NCBI RefSeq assembly: GCF_015163075.1
Contig: NZ_JADDXU010000008.1
Span: 310,001-374,000, forward strand
Origin: Streptomyces justiciae
GTDB taxonomy: Bacteria; Actinomycetota; Actinomycetes; Streptomycetales; Streptomycetaceae
Length of the DNA stretch: 64,000 nt
Reading direction: 5' to 3'
Shown here: piece by piece, positions 1-7,798 of the stretch
Layout: each line of letters starts with the position of its first letter
Numbering within the stretch: position 1 is the stretch's first letter
Program-made: the position numbers and the translations under genes
Notes under the pieces: generated by a model
Told to the model about the DNA's origin: nothing
Seen by the model: the letters and a program-made list of their open reading frames with translations, nothing else
The model's database searches: none

Positions 1-23
1 TGGGTGACGTGGTGATGTGAACA

Positions 24-60
24 GGAGGCGGGTCCGGTCTTGGTGACCGGACCCGCCTCC
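24..60. terminator. Perfect 16-bp hairpin, probable terminator
   Basis: A 16-bp perfect inverted repeat (24-39 and 45-60) surrounds a 5-base loop. It lies just after short reading-frame ends at the left edge, so it probably terminates a gene that lies off the window to the left. There is no clear T-tract, which is usual for Streptomyces terminators. Confidence 0.7.
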
Positions 61-190
61 TCGTCGTCCAGGAGCCTGTCGAAAGAATCTTCCGCCGACC
101 TGTCACACCTTCCCTCCGCGCTCCGTCAGTGCAGTGAAAGCGGCTCACAGCAGTGGGCGGCGGCTCACCACTTGTCTCAGGAGGCAGGAC

Positions 191-652
191 ATGAAGGCTC
201 GGATGACGAACCCCGCGTATGTGCTCCCCGGTGCGCTGAAGGGCATCGGCACGATCTTCCAGGCGGTCAACGACAGTGGGCTGCCGCAGGAGCTCGCGGA
301 GATCGTGGGGTTGAGGGCGAGTCAGATCAACGGGTGCGGCGCGTGTGTGTACGGGCACGTCCACAACCTGCGGAAGGCGGGGACGAGCGAGGAGCGCATC
401 GCGAGTGTCGTCGCGTGGCGTGAGGCGCCCTACTACAGCGACGCCGAGCGGGCGGCGCTGCAGCTGACCGAGGTGATGACGCGGCTCGCGGACCGTTCGC
501 ACGAGTCGGTGCCGGACGAGCTGTGGGACGAGGTGGCGGACCACTTCGACGAGAAGGAGCTGTCCGGGCTGATCCTCGTCATCTCGCTGACGAACCTGTT
601 CAACCGCATCAACACCACCATCAAGGAGCCGGCCGGCACCACCTGGGGCTGA
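191..652 (+). CDS. Carboxymuconolactone decarboxylase / AhpD-like protein
   Basis: A 153-residue protein of the carboxymuconolactone decarboxylase/AhpD superfamily. Residues about 35-60 carry the AhpD core: a redox CxxC (CGAC) followed three residues later by His, in the context NGCGACVYGH. In the family this cysteine pair supports peroxidase or disulfide redox activity; the physiological substrate here cannot be told. The ATG at 191 is chosen because AGGAGG (179-184) lies 6 bases upstream; an in-frame ATG at 134 lacks a site and would add a tail unlike the family. It stands alone between a terminator and the next gene on the same strand. The fold call is firm; the exact substrate is unknown. 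Confidence 0.85.
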   Translation: MKARMTNPAYVLPGALKGIGTIFQAVNDSGLPQELAEIVGLRASQINGCGACVYGHVHNLRKAGTSEERIASVVAWREAPYYSDAERAALQLTEVMTRLADRSHESVPDELWDEVADHFDEKELSGLILVISLTNLFNRINTTIKEPAGTTWG

Positions 653-827
653 ACCCGCGGGCCTACGGGCCCGCGGTCACCGGTACGGGACACGGCCGTA
701 CCCCCGCCCATCGGGGGACGGCCGTGACCTCTGTGCGGAGTGTCGCGTTATGCACTGTTCTGCCTGATACATCAAGATGTGCGCGAAATCATCATTTTGC
801 GTCCTTTTGATGGAGAGGGGTTCCAGG

Positions 828-1715
828 ATGAGCGGCACACCTGTTTCGTCCCACGGCTTCGTGGTCGTACGGGGGCGCGGCTACCGTCCCGACCAGGTCG
901 ACGCGTACGCCGCGGCGCTCTCGCAGGATCGTGACGCCTCCTGGGAGCGTGCCGCCCGTCTCACCGTGCTCGCCAAGGAGATGGAGGCGGAGCTGGAGGC
1001 GCTGCGCGGGACGGTCGCGCGGCTCGCGCCGCAGTCGTACGACACGCTCGGGGAGCGTGCGCGCCGGATCTTCCAGCTCGGCCAGGAGGAGGCGGCAGCC
1101 TTGCGCGACGGCGCGCGTCAGGAGGCGCAGCGCCTCGCGGAGGCGGCGCAGGAGCGCGCGAACGGCGTGCGCGACGCGGCACAGGCGCGCGCCGACGCCG
1201 TGCGCGCCGAGGCGGAGGAGCGCGCCCGCCAGCGCCTGCTCGCGGCGCGCGCCGAGGCCGACGAGATCCGTATCGCCGCCCGGCGCGAAGTGAAAGAGGG
1301 GCGCACGGAGGCGCTCGAGGCGTTGCGCGAAGTACGGCAGCGCACCACCGGCATGCTCGCCGAGCAGGCCAGGGAACACGCCGAGCGCTGGGCCGAGGCC
1401 GAGCGCGCGGAGACCGAGCGCGCCGCGGCGCTGGACGCGCTGCACGCCGAGCAGGTCGCCCGCGCGGAGGCCGCGCTGTCCGAGGCGAAGCAGGCGTTCG
1501 CCGACGCGGAGGCCGCCACCCGCCGCCGCCAGGAGGAGGCGCGGGCCCGGGCCGCCGAGATCCTCGCCGAGGCGCGGCTGCGGGAGGACCGCATCGCGCG
1601 CGAGACGGAGCGGGTGCTGCGCGAGCACGGGGAGCGCTGGGACGACGTACGCGCCCACATGGACCTCGTACGCAACAGCCTCACGACGCTGACGGGCCGG
1701 GCACCGGCGGAGTAG
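828..1715 (+). CDS. Coiled-coil 'cellulose-binding' family protein (FilP/Scy/DivIVA-like)
   Basis: A 295-residue protein with a short DivIVA-like head (about residues 8-30, GFVVVRGRGYRPDQVDAY) followed by an almost continuous Ala/Glu/Arg-rich coiled coil to about residue 280. This architecture is that of the actinobacterial proteins commonly annotated as cellulose-binding protein, which include the filament-forming FilP and polar Scy of Streptomyces. By analogy it is likely a cytoskeletal or polarity protein rather than a carbohydrate binder. The ATG at 828 follows a good ribosome site (GGAGAGGGG, 812-820). Shorter than Scy (over 1000 residues) and similar in size to FilP. It has its own AT-richer leader (about 730-800) and no operon partner. 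Confidence 0.75.
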   Translation: MSGTPVSSHGFVVVRGRGYRPDQVDAYAAALSQDRDASWERAARLTVLAKEMEAELEALRGTVARLAPQSYDTLGERARRIFQLGQEEAAALRDGARQEAQRLAEAAQERANGVRDAAQARADAVRAEAEERARQRLLAARAEADEIRIAARREVKEGRTEALEALREVRQRTTGMLAEQAREHAERWAEAERAETERAAALDALHAEQVARAEAALSEAKQAFADAEAATRRRQEEARARAAEILAEARLREDRIARETERVLREHGERWDDVRAHMDLVRNSLTTLTGRAPAE

Positions 1716-1797
1716 CCCCGACACCCCCGCGCCCCCGCGCCTCCCGAGCGACCGCCCACGCGTCCGCCACCGGGCCGGGGCCCCTCCGCGTCGCCGG

Positions 1798-2181
1798 TCA
1801 GCCCGTGAAGGACCCGGGGCCGAAGCGGCCCCACGCGACGACCACGGCCAGCAGGAGGTAGACCAGGTTCAGCGGTACGAAGGCCATCTCGCCCCGCCGG
1901 CCGTGGGTGATCATCGCGCCGATCATGAGCAGGGTCCAGCAGACGGCGGTCACCGGTACGAGTACCGGTGCGACGCCGACGGCCGCGGGAAGGATCAGGC
2001 CGGCCGCGGCGAGGAGTTCGACGAGGCCGAGCGTCCTGACGAAGGTGACGCTCCGGTCGGCGGTCCAGCCGCCGCCGTTGTGCGCGGCCAGGGTGTCCTT
2101 CGGGATGAAGGTCTTGCTGATGCCGCCGGCCAGGGCCACCGCGGCGAGCAGTCCGGTGGCGATCCACAGCGCGAGGTTCAT
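1798..2181 (-). CDS. DoxX family membrane protein
   Basis: A 127-residue integral membrane protein with four hydrophobic segments (about residues 3-19, 46-66, 70-88 and 98-116) and the DoxX-family loop GGISKTFIPKDTL after helix 1. DoxX-like proteins are poorly understood; some take part in redox or thiol stress complexes. The ATG at 2181 has GGGAG about 6 bases upstream. It converges on the coiled-coil gene and is separated from the symporter operon by about 100 bases, so it may be the last gene of that minus-strand run or have its own promoter. Family call is good; role unknown. Confidence 0.75.
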   Translation of the reverse strand: MNLALWIATGLLAAVALAGGISKTFIPKDTLAAHNGGGWTADRSVTFVRTLGLVELLAAAGLILPAAVGVAPVLVPVTAVCWTLLMIGAMITHGRRGEMAFVPLNLVYLLLAVVVAWGRFGPGSFTG

Positions 2182-2283
2182 CGTCCACTCCCAGGTCGAG
2201 GTTGCTCTGCACCCTCTGGACGAGACAGCGACCGGCTCTGTGACATCCCTCGGAGAAGGACCCGGTGAGAATCCCCCGGACCT

Positions 2284-3894
2284 CTACTCCCCGCGCCGCA
2301 CCGCCCCCGCCAGGATCCACCCCTCCACGGCCTCGTACTGCCGTCGCTGCTCCTCCGACCTGCGGTGGCCGGAGACGACGGTGCCCAGCCAGCCGAAGGC
2401 GAAGCCGGCCGGGATGGAGACGAGGCCGGTCGTGGTGAACGGGAACCAGTTGAAGTCGCTCTCCGGGAACGCCGACACGGGCGAGCCGGAGACGAGGTTG
2501 GTGCCCGGCATCAGCAGCAGGACCACCAGCGAGCCGCCGATCAGTGTGCAGAGCAGGCCGGTTCGGGTGTAGCGGCGCCAGAAGAGGCCGTAGACGAGGG
2601 CGGGGGCGATCGCGGAGGCGCCCAGGCAGAACGACAGGGTCACCAGGGGCTGGAGGCTGCGGTGCTGGACGAGGGTGGCCAGCAGGATCGCCGGGACGCC
2701 CACGGCGAGCGCGGACACGCGCGCGAGGGTCATCTCGCGGCGTGCCGTCATCTCGCGCGCGTGGCCTGCGAACACGTCGTGGGCGAGGGAGTTGGCGCAG
2801 GCGAGGATCATGCCGGCGACCGAGGCCAGCAGGGTGAGGAAGATCGCGGTGGTGACGGTGGTGAACAGCAGCGTCTCGGCAGTGGAGACCTCGGCGCCGA
2901 AGGCCGCGCGGGAGGCCAGCAGATAGGCCGTGTTGCCCTGCGGGTCCGCCTCCGCGATCACCGCGCGTCCGATCAGCGCCGTGGCGCCGAATCCGACGAC
3001 GGTGATGACGAGCACGAACAGCACCACCGACGACACCGCCCAGGACATCGAACGGCGGACCGCGCGGGCGCTGTTCGCGGTGTACATGCGCATGGTGACG
3101 TGCGGGAGGCAGGCCCCGCCGACGACCACCGTCAGCTGCGAGACGATCATGTCGAGGCGGGGTGCGGGACCGCCCGCGAACTGGAGTCCCGAGTGCAGGA
3201 ACGCCGGTCCCACGCCGCTCTGCGCGGCGGCCGCGTCGAACAGCGCGCCGGGATTCCAGTCGTAGCGCTGGAGGATCAGTACGGCGACCACGGCGCCGGA
3301 ACCCAGCAGCATCACCATCTTCAGGATCTGGATGAGGGCGGTGCCCTTCATGCCGCCGATCGCCGCGTAACTGATCATCAGCACGCCGAGGCCGAGGATG
3401 CAGCCCGTCTTCAGGGAGTCGCCGGAGAAGCCGAGGATGAACGCCAGCAGCTGTCCGGTGCCCGCGAGCTGGACCAGCATCAGCGGCAGGAGGGCGGCGA
3501 GGGTGACGGCGCTCGCGGCGATCCGTACCGCGCGTCCCGGCATCCGGCGGGCCAGCGCGTCGCCCATGGTGAACCGGCCCGCGTTGCGCAGGGGTTCGGC
3601 CAGCAGGAACATCAGCAGCATCAGCGACAGGGCGGTGCTGAGGGCGAGGACGACGCCGTCGTAGCCGCACAGGGCGATCACTCCGCCGGTGCCGAGGACG
3701 GTCGCTGCGGAGATGTAGTCGCCCGCGATGGCGAGGCCGTTGCGCATGGGGGAGAGGGAGCCATAGCCGGTGTAGAACTCGTCGAGGTCGTCGCGGTCGG
3801 GGCCGGTCATCACGCACAGCAGCAGCGTGATGGTGGCCACCGCCGAGAACGCCACCAAGGACATCGACTGCGCGGAGGCGCTGAAGCCGGTCAT
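2284..3894 (-). CDS. Sodium:solute symporter family permease (ActP/MctP-like)
   Basis: A 536-residue transporter of the SSS family with about 13 membrane segments. The helix near residues 50-75 reads GDYISAATVLGTGG, the family's unwound substrate/Na+ region, as in acetate and monocarboxylate permeases. The start ATG (3894) overlaps the stop of the upstream DUF485 gene as ATGA, which implies translational coupling. A DUF485 protein directly before an SSS permease is the arrangement of the yjcH-actP acetate operon, so uptake of acetate or another small monocarboxylate is the likeliest role; the substrate itself is inference. An in-frame upstream extension of this reading frame overlaps the DUF485 gene and is not coding. 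Confidence 0.85.
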   Translation of the reverse strand: MTGFSASAQSMSLVAFSAVATITLLLCVMTGPDRDDLDEFYTGYGSLSPMRNGLAIAGDYISAATVLGTGGVIALCGYDGVVLALSTALSLMLLMFLLAEPLRNAGRFTMGDALARRMPGRAVRIAASAVTLAALLPLMLVQLAGTGQLLAFILGFSGDSLKTGCILGLGVLMISYAAIGGMKGTALIQILKMVMLLGSGAVVAVLILQRYDWNPGALFDAAAAQSGVGPAFLHSGLQFAGGPAPRLDMIVSQLTVVVGGACLPHVTMRMYTANSARAVRRSMSWAVSSVVLFVLVITVVGFGATALIGRAVIAEADPQGNTAYLLASRAAFGAEVSTAETLLFTTVTTAIFLTLLASVAGMILACANSLAHDVFAGHAREMTARREMTLARVSALAVGVPAILLATLVQHRSLQPLVTLSFCLGASAIAPALVYGLFWRRYTRTGLLCTLIGGSLVVLLLMPGTNLVSGSPVSAFPESDFNWFPFTTTGLVSIPAGFAFGWLGTVVSGHRRSEEQRRQYEAVEGWILAGAVRRGE

Positions 3895-4328
3895 GACCTG
3901 CCCTCCCTCTTGGCGTCGACGGCGGCCTGTCTGCGGATGCGGTCGGCGACGGGATCGACGTACACGCGCGCGGTGTGCTCGTACAGGGTGATCGCCAGCC
4001 AGGTGACGGGGAGTTGGAGCAGGGCGAGCAGCAGGCCGGTGGGCAGTCCGTCGGTGACGTCGCTCGTCATGAGGGACGGCGCGCACGCGGACAGGATCAG
4101 GAAGAGGGTGAAGTAGCCGAGCGCGGTGAGCGTCGCGACGCGCCGCTGCCGGCGGTACGCGCCGCGCAGGACGCGCAGGTCGCTGTGGTGGCCGAGGGCG
4201 GGACGGCGCGGGCGGCGGCGGGCTGCCGCCGGTTCGTCGTCGAGGGGCGGCTGCCAGGGGTAGGTGGCGTGCGCCGGGTGGGTCGGCGGCGGGGACGGGT
4301 ACGGGGACGCGTACGGGTCGTGTGACAT
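3891..4328 (-). CDS. DUF485 domain membrane protein, partner of the symporter
   Basis: A 145-residue protein: a Pro/Tyr-rich N-terminal tail (residues 1-45), a basic stretch, then the DUF485 core with two membrane helices (about 68-86 and 95-113), including the segment GYFTLFLILSACAPSLM. The ATG at 4328 has AGGAG about 9 bases upstream; earlier in-frame ATGs have none. DUF485 proteins accompany actP-type symporters, and here the genes overlap by 4 bases. The function of DUF485 is not established; it may assist permease assembly or regulation. The cytoplasmic proline-rich extension is longer than in proteobacterial YjcH. Confidence 0.8.
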   Translation of the reverse strand: MSHDPYASPYPSPPPTHPAHATYPWQPPLDDEPAAARRRPRRPALGHHSDLRVLRGAYRRQRRVATLTALGYFTLFLILSACAPSLMTSDVTDGLPTGLLLALLQLPVTWLAITLYEHTARVYVDPVADRIRRQAAVDAKREGRS

Positions 4329-4445
4329 CCCGGTGGCTCCTTGCGCGGCTCGGGTCCGGTGCGGTGCGGACCGCAGGGAGTTGGGGGGTGGGGCGAGCGG
4401 AGCCACGCACGCTACTCGTAGGTAGCCGACGGTTGCGAGCTTTTC

Positions 4446-4460
4446 ACCAAACTGATTGGT
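4446..4460. promoter_or_regulatory. ACCAA-N5-TTGGT palindrome, candidate repressor operator
   Basis: A perfect 5-bp inverted repeat (ACCAA ACTGA TTGGT) lies about 120 bases upstream of the DUF485-symporter operon on its minus-strand side. The size and composition resemble TetR-family operators. No cognate regulator lies next to it, so this is a candidate only. Confidence 0.35.
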
Positions 4461-4551
4461 CGGTATGCGCTTACTTCGCTGACCTCGGGTGTTACCCGGA
4501 TTAACTCAGATTTTTGAACGACCGTCAGCGCTACGACGGGTTGAACGAGCG

Positions 4552-5058
4552 CTACGGACGGTGGTTCGCGGCGACGAGGTCGCGGTGGAACCGGATCCCC
4601 GGGCGGCCGGCGACGACGGTCTCCTCGACGACCGTGAAGGCGTTGCGTTCGAGGACCGTGCGGGAGGCCAGGTTGTCGAGCGTGGTGACGGCCTTCAGGG
4701 AGGTCAGCCCGTACGACGTCCCCGCCGTCCGGCACACCAGCGCCACCGCCGCCGTCGCCACCCCGCGGCCCGCCGCCTTCTCGGCCACGCGATAGCCCAG
4801 TTCGGCGCAGCCGTCCTCGACGTCGATCAGGTTCACGCGGCCGATCAGGGCGCCGGAGGCGTCCAGCACGACGTGGAAGTGACAGATCCCGGCGTCCTGT
4901 TCGGCCAGCCGCGCGCGGTGAATCCCGGCGAAGTCCGCGAAGTAGGCGTCCCCGCGGTCCGAGATCGAGCGGGTGAAGTACTCCCGGTTCTCCCGCTCGA
5001 ACGCCAGCAGCGCCTCCGCGTGGTCCGCCCGCAGCCGCTCCAGTCTCAGCCCTGTCAT
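4552..5058 (-). CDS. GNAT family N-acetyltransferase (RimJ/RimL-like)
   Basis: A 168-residue GNAT acetyltransferase. The acetyl-CoA binding segment is seen near residues 92-102 (YRVAEKAAGRGVATAAV, matching R/Q-x-x-G-x-G/A), with the usual strand before it (GALIGRVNLIDVEDG) and the RimJ/L-like N-terminus with AFERENREYF. This subgroup acetylates protein N-termini or small molecules; the acceptor cannot be predicted. The ATG at 5058 lies only 20 bases after the stop of the MFS transporter gene, so the two are probably co-transcribed; the pairing could reflect drug modification plus export, but that is inference. Confidence 0.8.
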   Translation of the reverse strand: MTGLRLERLRADHAEALLAFERENREYFTRSISDRGDAYFADFAGIHRARLAEQDAGICHFHVVLDASGALIGRVNLIDVEDGCAELGYRVAEKAAGRGVATAAVALVCRTAGTSYGLTSLKAVTTLDNLASRTVLERNAFTVVEETVVAGRPGIRFHRDLVAANHRP

Positions 5059-5078
5059 GGGCGGCACCTTACGCAGAC

Positions 5079-6581
5079 TCAGTCCGCGATCACCGGGAAT
5101 TTCCGCGGCGCCAGGAACAGCAGCACCAGGAACGCCAGCGCCGCCGCGCACGACGCCCCCAGGTACACGGCGTGGACGGCGTCCGCGATGGCCCGCCGGG
5201 TCGTCTCGGGGGCCGTACCGGCGTCCAACGCGCGCGTGACGGAGTCGAGATCGCCCGCCCCGCCGAGCCGGGCGGCCAGCACCCCGTTGGCGACCGCCCC
5301 GAACAGCGCGGCGCCGAAGGTCTGCCCGATCTGCCGGCAGAACAGCACCGAGGCCGTCGTCGTACCGCGCTCGGCCCAGCCCACCGTCGACTGCACCCCG
5401 ACGATCAGGGGCAGTTGGAACAGCCCCAGGGCGGCACCGAGGACCAGCATCAGCACCGTCGGCTGCCAGGCCTGGCCCGGGTACGGCAGGAAGGGGAACG
5501 CGAACAGCACCAGCGCGGCCGTCCCGATGCCGAGCATCGCGGTGTTGCGGAAACCGATCCTCCGGTACACGTGCTGGCTCAGCGCGGCCGACACCGGCCA
5601 GGTCAACGTCCAGACGGACAGCGCGAATCCGGCGGCCACCGGCGCCAGGCCCAGCACCGACTGGGCATACGTCGGCAGGAACACCGAAGGCGCCACCATC
5701 AGCAGCCCCAGCGCGCCCAGCGCCAGGTTCACCGCGGCGATCGTACGGCGCCGCCACACCCACCCCGGGATGATCGGCTCGGCCGCCCTGCGCTCCACGG
5801 CCACCACGACCGCCACCAGCGCGAGTCCCGTACCGAACAGGCCCAGTGAGGGCGCCGACAGCCACGGCCAGGCCACCCCGCCCTGCACCAGCGCCGTCAA
5901 CAGCACGCCCCCGCAGGCGAACACGGCCAGCGCGCCCGCCCAGTCGATGCGCGGGCGCACGCCGGAGGCGCGCTCCGGCTCGTGCAGGTGGCGCACGATC
6001 AGCCACAGCGCCACCGCGCCGATCGGCAGGTTCACCAGGAAGATCCAGCGCCAGTCCGCGTAGGCCGCCAGGAGGCCGCCCACGCCGGGTCCGGCCACCG
6101 CCGACACCGCCCACACCGTGGAGAGCTTCGACTGGATCTTCGGACGTTCCTTCAGCGGGTACAGGTCGGCGGCCAGGGTCTGGACGGTGCCCTGGAGCGC
6201 GCCGCCGCCCAGGCCCTGCACCACGCGGAACGCGATGAGCGCGGCCATGTTCCAGGCGAGCGCGCACAGCAGGGAGCCGGCCAGGAAGAGGGCCGCGCCC
6301 GCGACCAGCACCGGCTTGCGGCCGAAGGTGTCGGACAGCTTGCCGTAGACGGGCAGTGTCACCGTCACGGCCAGCAGATAGCCCGAGAACAGCCACGAGA
6401 AGACGGAGAAGCCGCCCAGGTCGCCGACGATCTGCGGGACGGCCGTCGAGACGATCGTGGCGTCCAGTGCGGCCAGCGCCATCGCGAGCATCAGCGCGGC
6501 CACGACGGCACCGCGCCGGTGCGAGCCGCCCGGGTTCGCGTCCGTCGCGGCGGGCTGTATGTCCGTGTCCCCCTGGTCCAC
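5079..6581 (-). CDS. DHA2-type MFS multidrug transporter
   Basis: A 500-residue major facilitator protein of the 14-helix DHA2 (EmrB/QacA) group. Motif A-like sequence GKLSDTFGRKPVL follows helix 2, motif D/antiporter-type LDATIVSTAVPQI sits in helix 1, and motif C-like GPGVGG is in helix 5. Such proteins export drugs or other toxic compounds using the proton gradient. The start is taken as GTG at 6581 because AAGGAT (6588-6593) lies 6 bases upstream; a more upstream ATG would add 16 polar residues with no ribosome site. It probably forms an operon with the downstream GNAT gene. No dedicated regulator is adjacent. Confidence 0.85.
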   Translation of the reverse strand: MDQGDTDIQPAATDANPGGSHRRGAVVAALMLAMALAALDATIVSTAVPQIVGDLGGFSVFSWLFSGYLLAVTVTLPVYGKLSDTFGRKPVLVAGAALFLAGSLLCALAWNMAALIAFRVVQGLGGGALQGTVQTLAADLYPLKERPKIQSKLSTVWAVSAVAGPGVGGLLAAYADWRWIFLVNLPIGAVALWLIVRHLHEPERASGVRPRIDWAGALAVFACGGVLLTALVQGGVAWPWLSAPSLGLFGTGLALVAVVVAVERRAAEPIIPGWVWRRRTIAAVNLALGALGLLMVAPSVFLPTYAQSVLGLAPVAAGFALSVWTLTWPVSAALSQHVYRRIGFRNTAMLGIGTAALVLFAFPFLPYPGQAWQPTVLMLVLGAALGLFQLPLIVGVQSTVGWAERGTTTASVLFCRQIGQTFGAALFGAVANGVLAARLGGAGDLDSVTRALDAGTAPETTRRAIADAVHAVYLGASCAAALAFLVLLFLAPRKFPVIAD

Positions 6582-7009
6582 CAAAGATCCTTTCCCCTTG
6601 CATCTATCTGCCGCGGGACAGCCTCTCACTTGACCCTCACGTCGCGGCAGGGTGCAGGCTGATCGCGCTGAAGGGTGGAGCGGACCCCGAGATCGGCTCC
6701 ACCCGGGGGTGGACTGCCCCTAGGGGTCCCTCCGTACTACGGCTCGGGGAGGGTTCGTCCCGCTGGAGGACGAGAGGGCCCATGGCCCGTCCTTAACCTG
6801 GCTTTACGCCGCTCAGGAGGGGGTCGGGGCGGCGGACCGCAGGGCCGGGGGTGGGGTTTTCCCCAGCAAAAGACTGCGCTGGGCACCAGCGCGCCGGACC
6901 CCCGGCGAGCAGCAGACTCAACGACGTAACCAGAACGCGGGCACCGCAGAACGCAGCACCGCTCAGCAGCACACATGACTCGTTCGCTGACCGACATAGG
7001 AGACATACC
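6582..7009. other. Intergenic region between divergent MFS and ABC genes
   Basis: A 428-base region holding the promoters of two divergent transport operons. It contains the perfect palindrome CCCCTAGGGG (6717-6726) and an AGGAG ribosome site (6998-7002) for the ABC ATPase. No open reading frame with coding character, no tRNA and no riboswitch signature were seen. The leader of the ABC operon is long. Confidence 0.5.
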
Positions 7010-7798
7010 GTGACATCGGCTGTGACCATCACCAGGCACGGGGGCACTGGAGGGACTACGGCCGTTGCCGCGCGGGCGCGGCAGGTCGTGAAGGCATACG
7101 GGTCCGGCGAGACCCGTGTCGTCGCCCTCGACCACGTGGACGTGGACATCGCACGCGGCCAGTTCACCGCGATCATGGGCCCCTCGGGGTCCGGCAAGTC
7201 CACGCTCATGCACTGCCTCGCCGGGCTCGACACCGTCAGCAGCGGCCAGATCTACCTGGACGACACCGAGATCACCGGGCTGAAGGACAAGAAGCTCACG
7301 CAGCTGCGCCGGGACCGGATCGGCTTCATCTTCCAGGCGTTCAACCTGCTGCCCACACTTAATGCGCTCGAGAACATCACGCTGCCCATGGACATCGCGG
7401 GCCGCAAGCCCGACAAGCAGTGGCTGGCGCGGGTCGTGGACACGGTCGGCCTGTCCTCGCGGCTCAAGCACCGGCCCACCCAGCTCTCCGGCGGCCAGCA
7501 GCAGCGCGTCGCCGTGGCCCGGGCGCTGGCCGCCCGGCCGGAGATCATCTTCGGTGACGAGCCGACCGGAAACCTCGACTCACGCGCGGGCGCCGAGGTA
7601 CTGGGCTTCCTGCGGCGTTCCGTGGACGAGCTCGGCCAGACCATCGTCATGGTCACCCACGACCCGGTGGCCGCCTCCTACGCCGACCGTGTGCTGTACC
7701 TGGCCGACGGCCGGATCGTCGACGAGATGCACAAGCCGACCGCGGAGGCCGTCCTGGACCGCATGAAGGACTTCGACGCCCGGGGGCGCACGTCATGA
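7010..7798 (+). CDS. MacB/LolD-like ABC transporter ATP-binding protein
   Basis: A 262-residue ABC ATPase. Walker A is GPSGSGKST (57-65), the Q-loop lies in FIFQAFNLLPTL (107-118), the signature is LSGGQ (159-163), Walker B is IIFGDEP (179-185) with the family-specific TGNLDS after it, and the switch His is in MVTHDP. This TGNLDS subgroup pairs with FtsX-like mechanotransmission permeases (MacB, LolCDE, BceAB, YknYZ). The GTG at 7010 follows AGGAG (6998-7002). Its stop overlaps the permease start (ATGA). A closely similar ATPase lies at 42287-43057. Confidence 0.92.
   Translation: MTSAVTITRHGGTGGTTAVAARARQVVKAYGSGETRVVALDHVDVDIARGQFTAIMGPSGSGKSTLMHCLAGLDTVSSGQIYLDDTEITGLKDKKLTQLRRDRIGFIFQAFNLLPTLNALENITLPMDIAGRKPDKQWLARVVDTVGLSSRLKHRPTQLSGGQQQRVAVARALAARPEIIFGDEPTGNLDSRAGAEVLGFLRRSVDELGQTIVMVTHDPVAASYADRVLYLADGRIVDEMHKPTAEAVLDRMKDFDARGRTS

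Noticed and set aside
1118..3817. Very long open frames opposite real genes (for example 899 residues here, and similar ones under mfd, ndh and the ABC permeases)
   Set aside because: They are Arg/Pro/Ala-rich or His/Gln/Gly-rich, lack ribosome sites and domains, and lie antisense or out of frame to genes with clear families. They are by-products of high GC at third positions.
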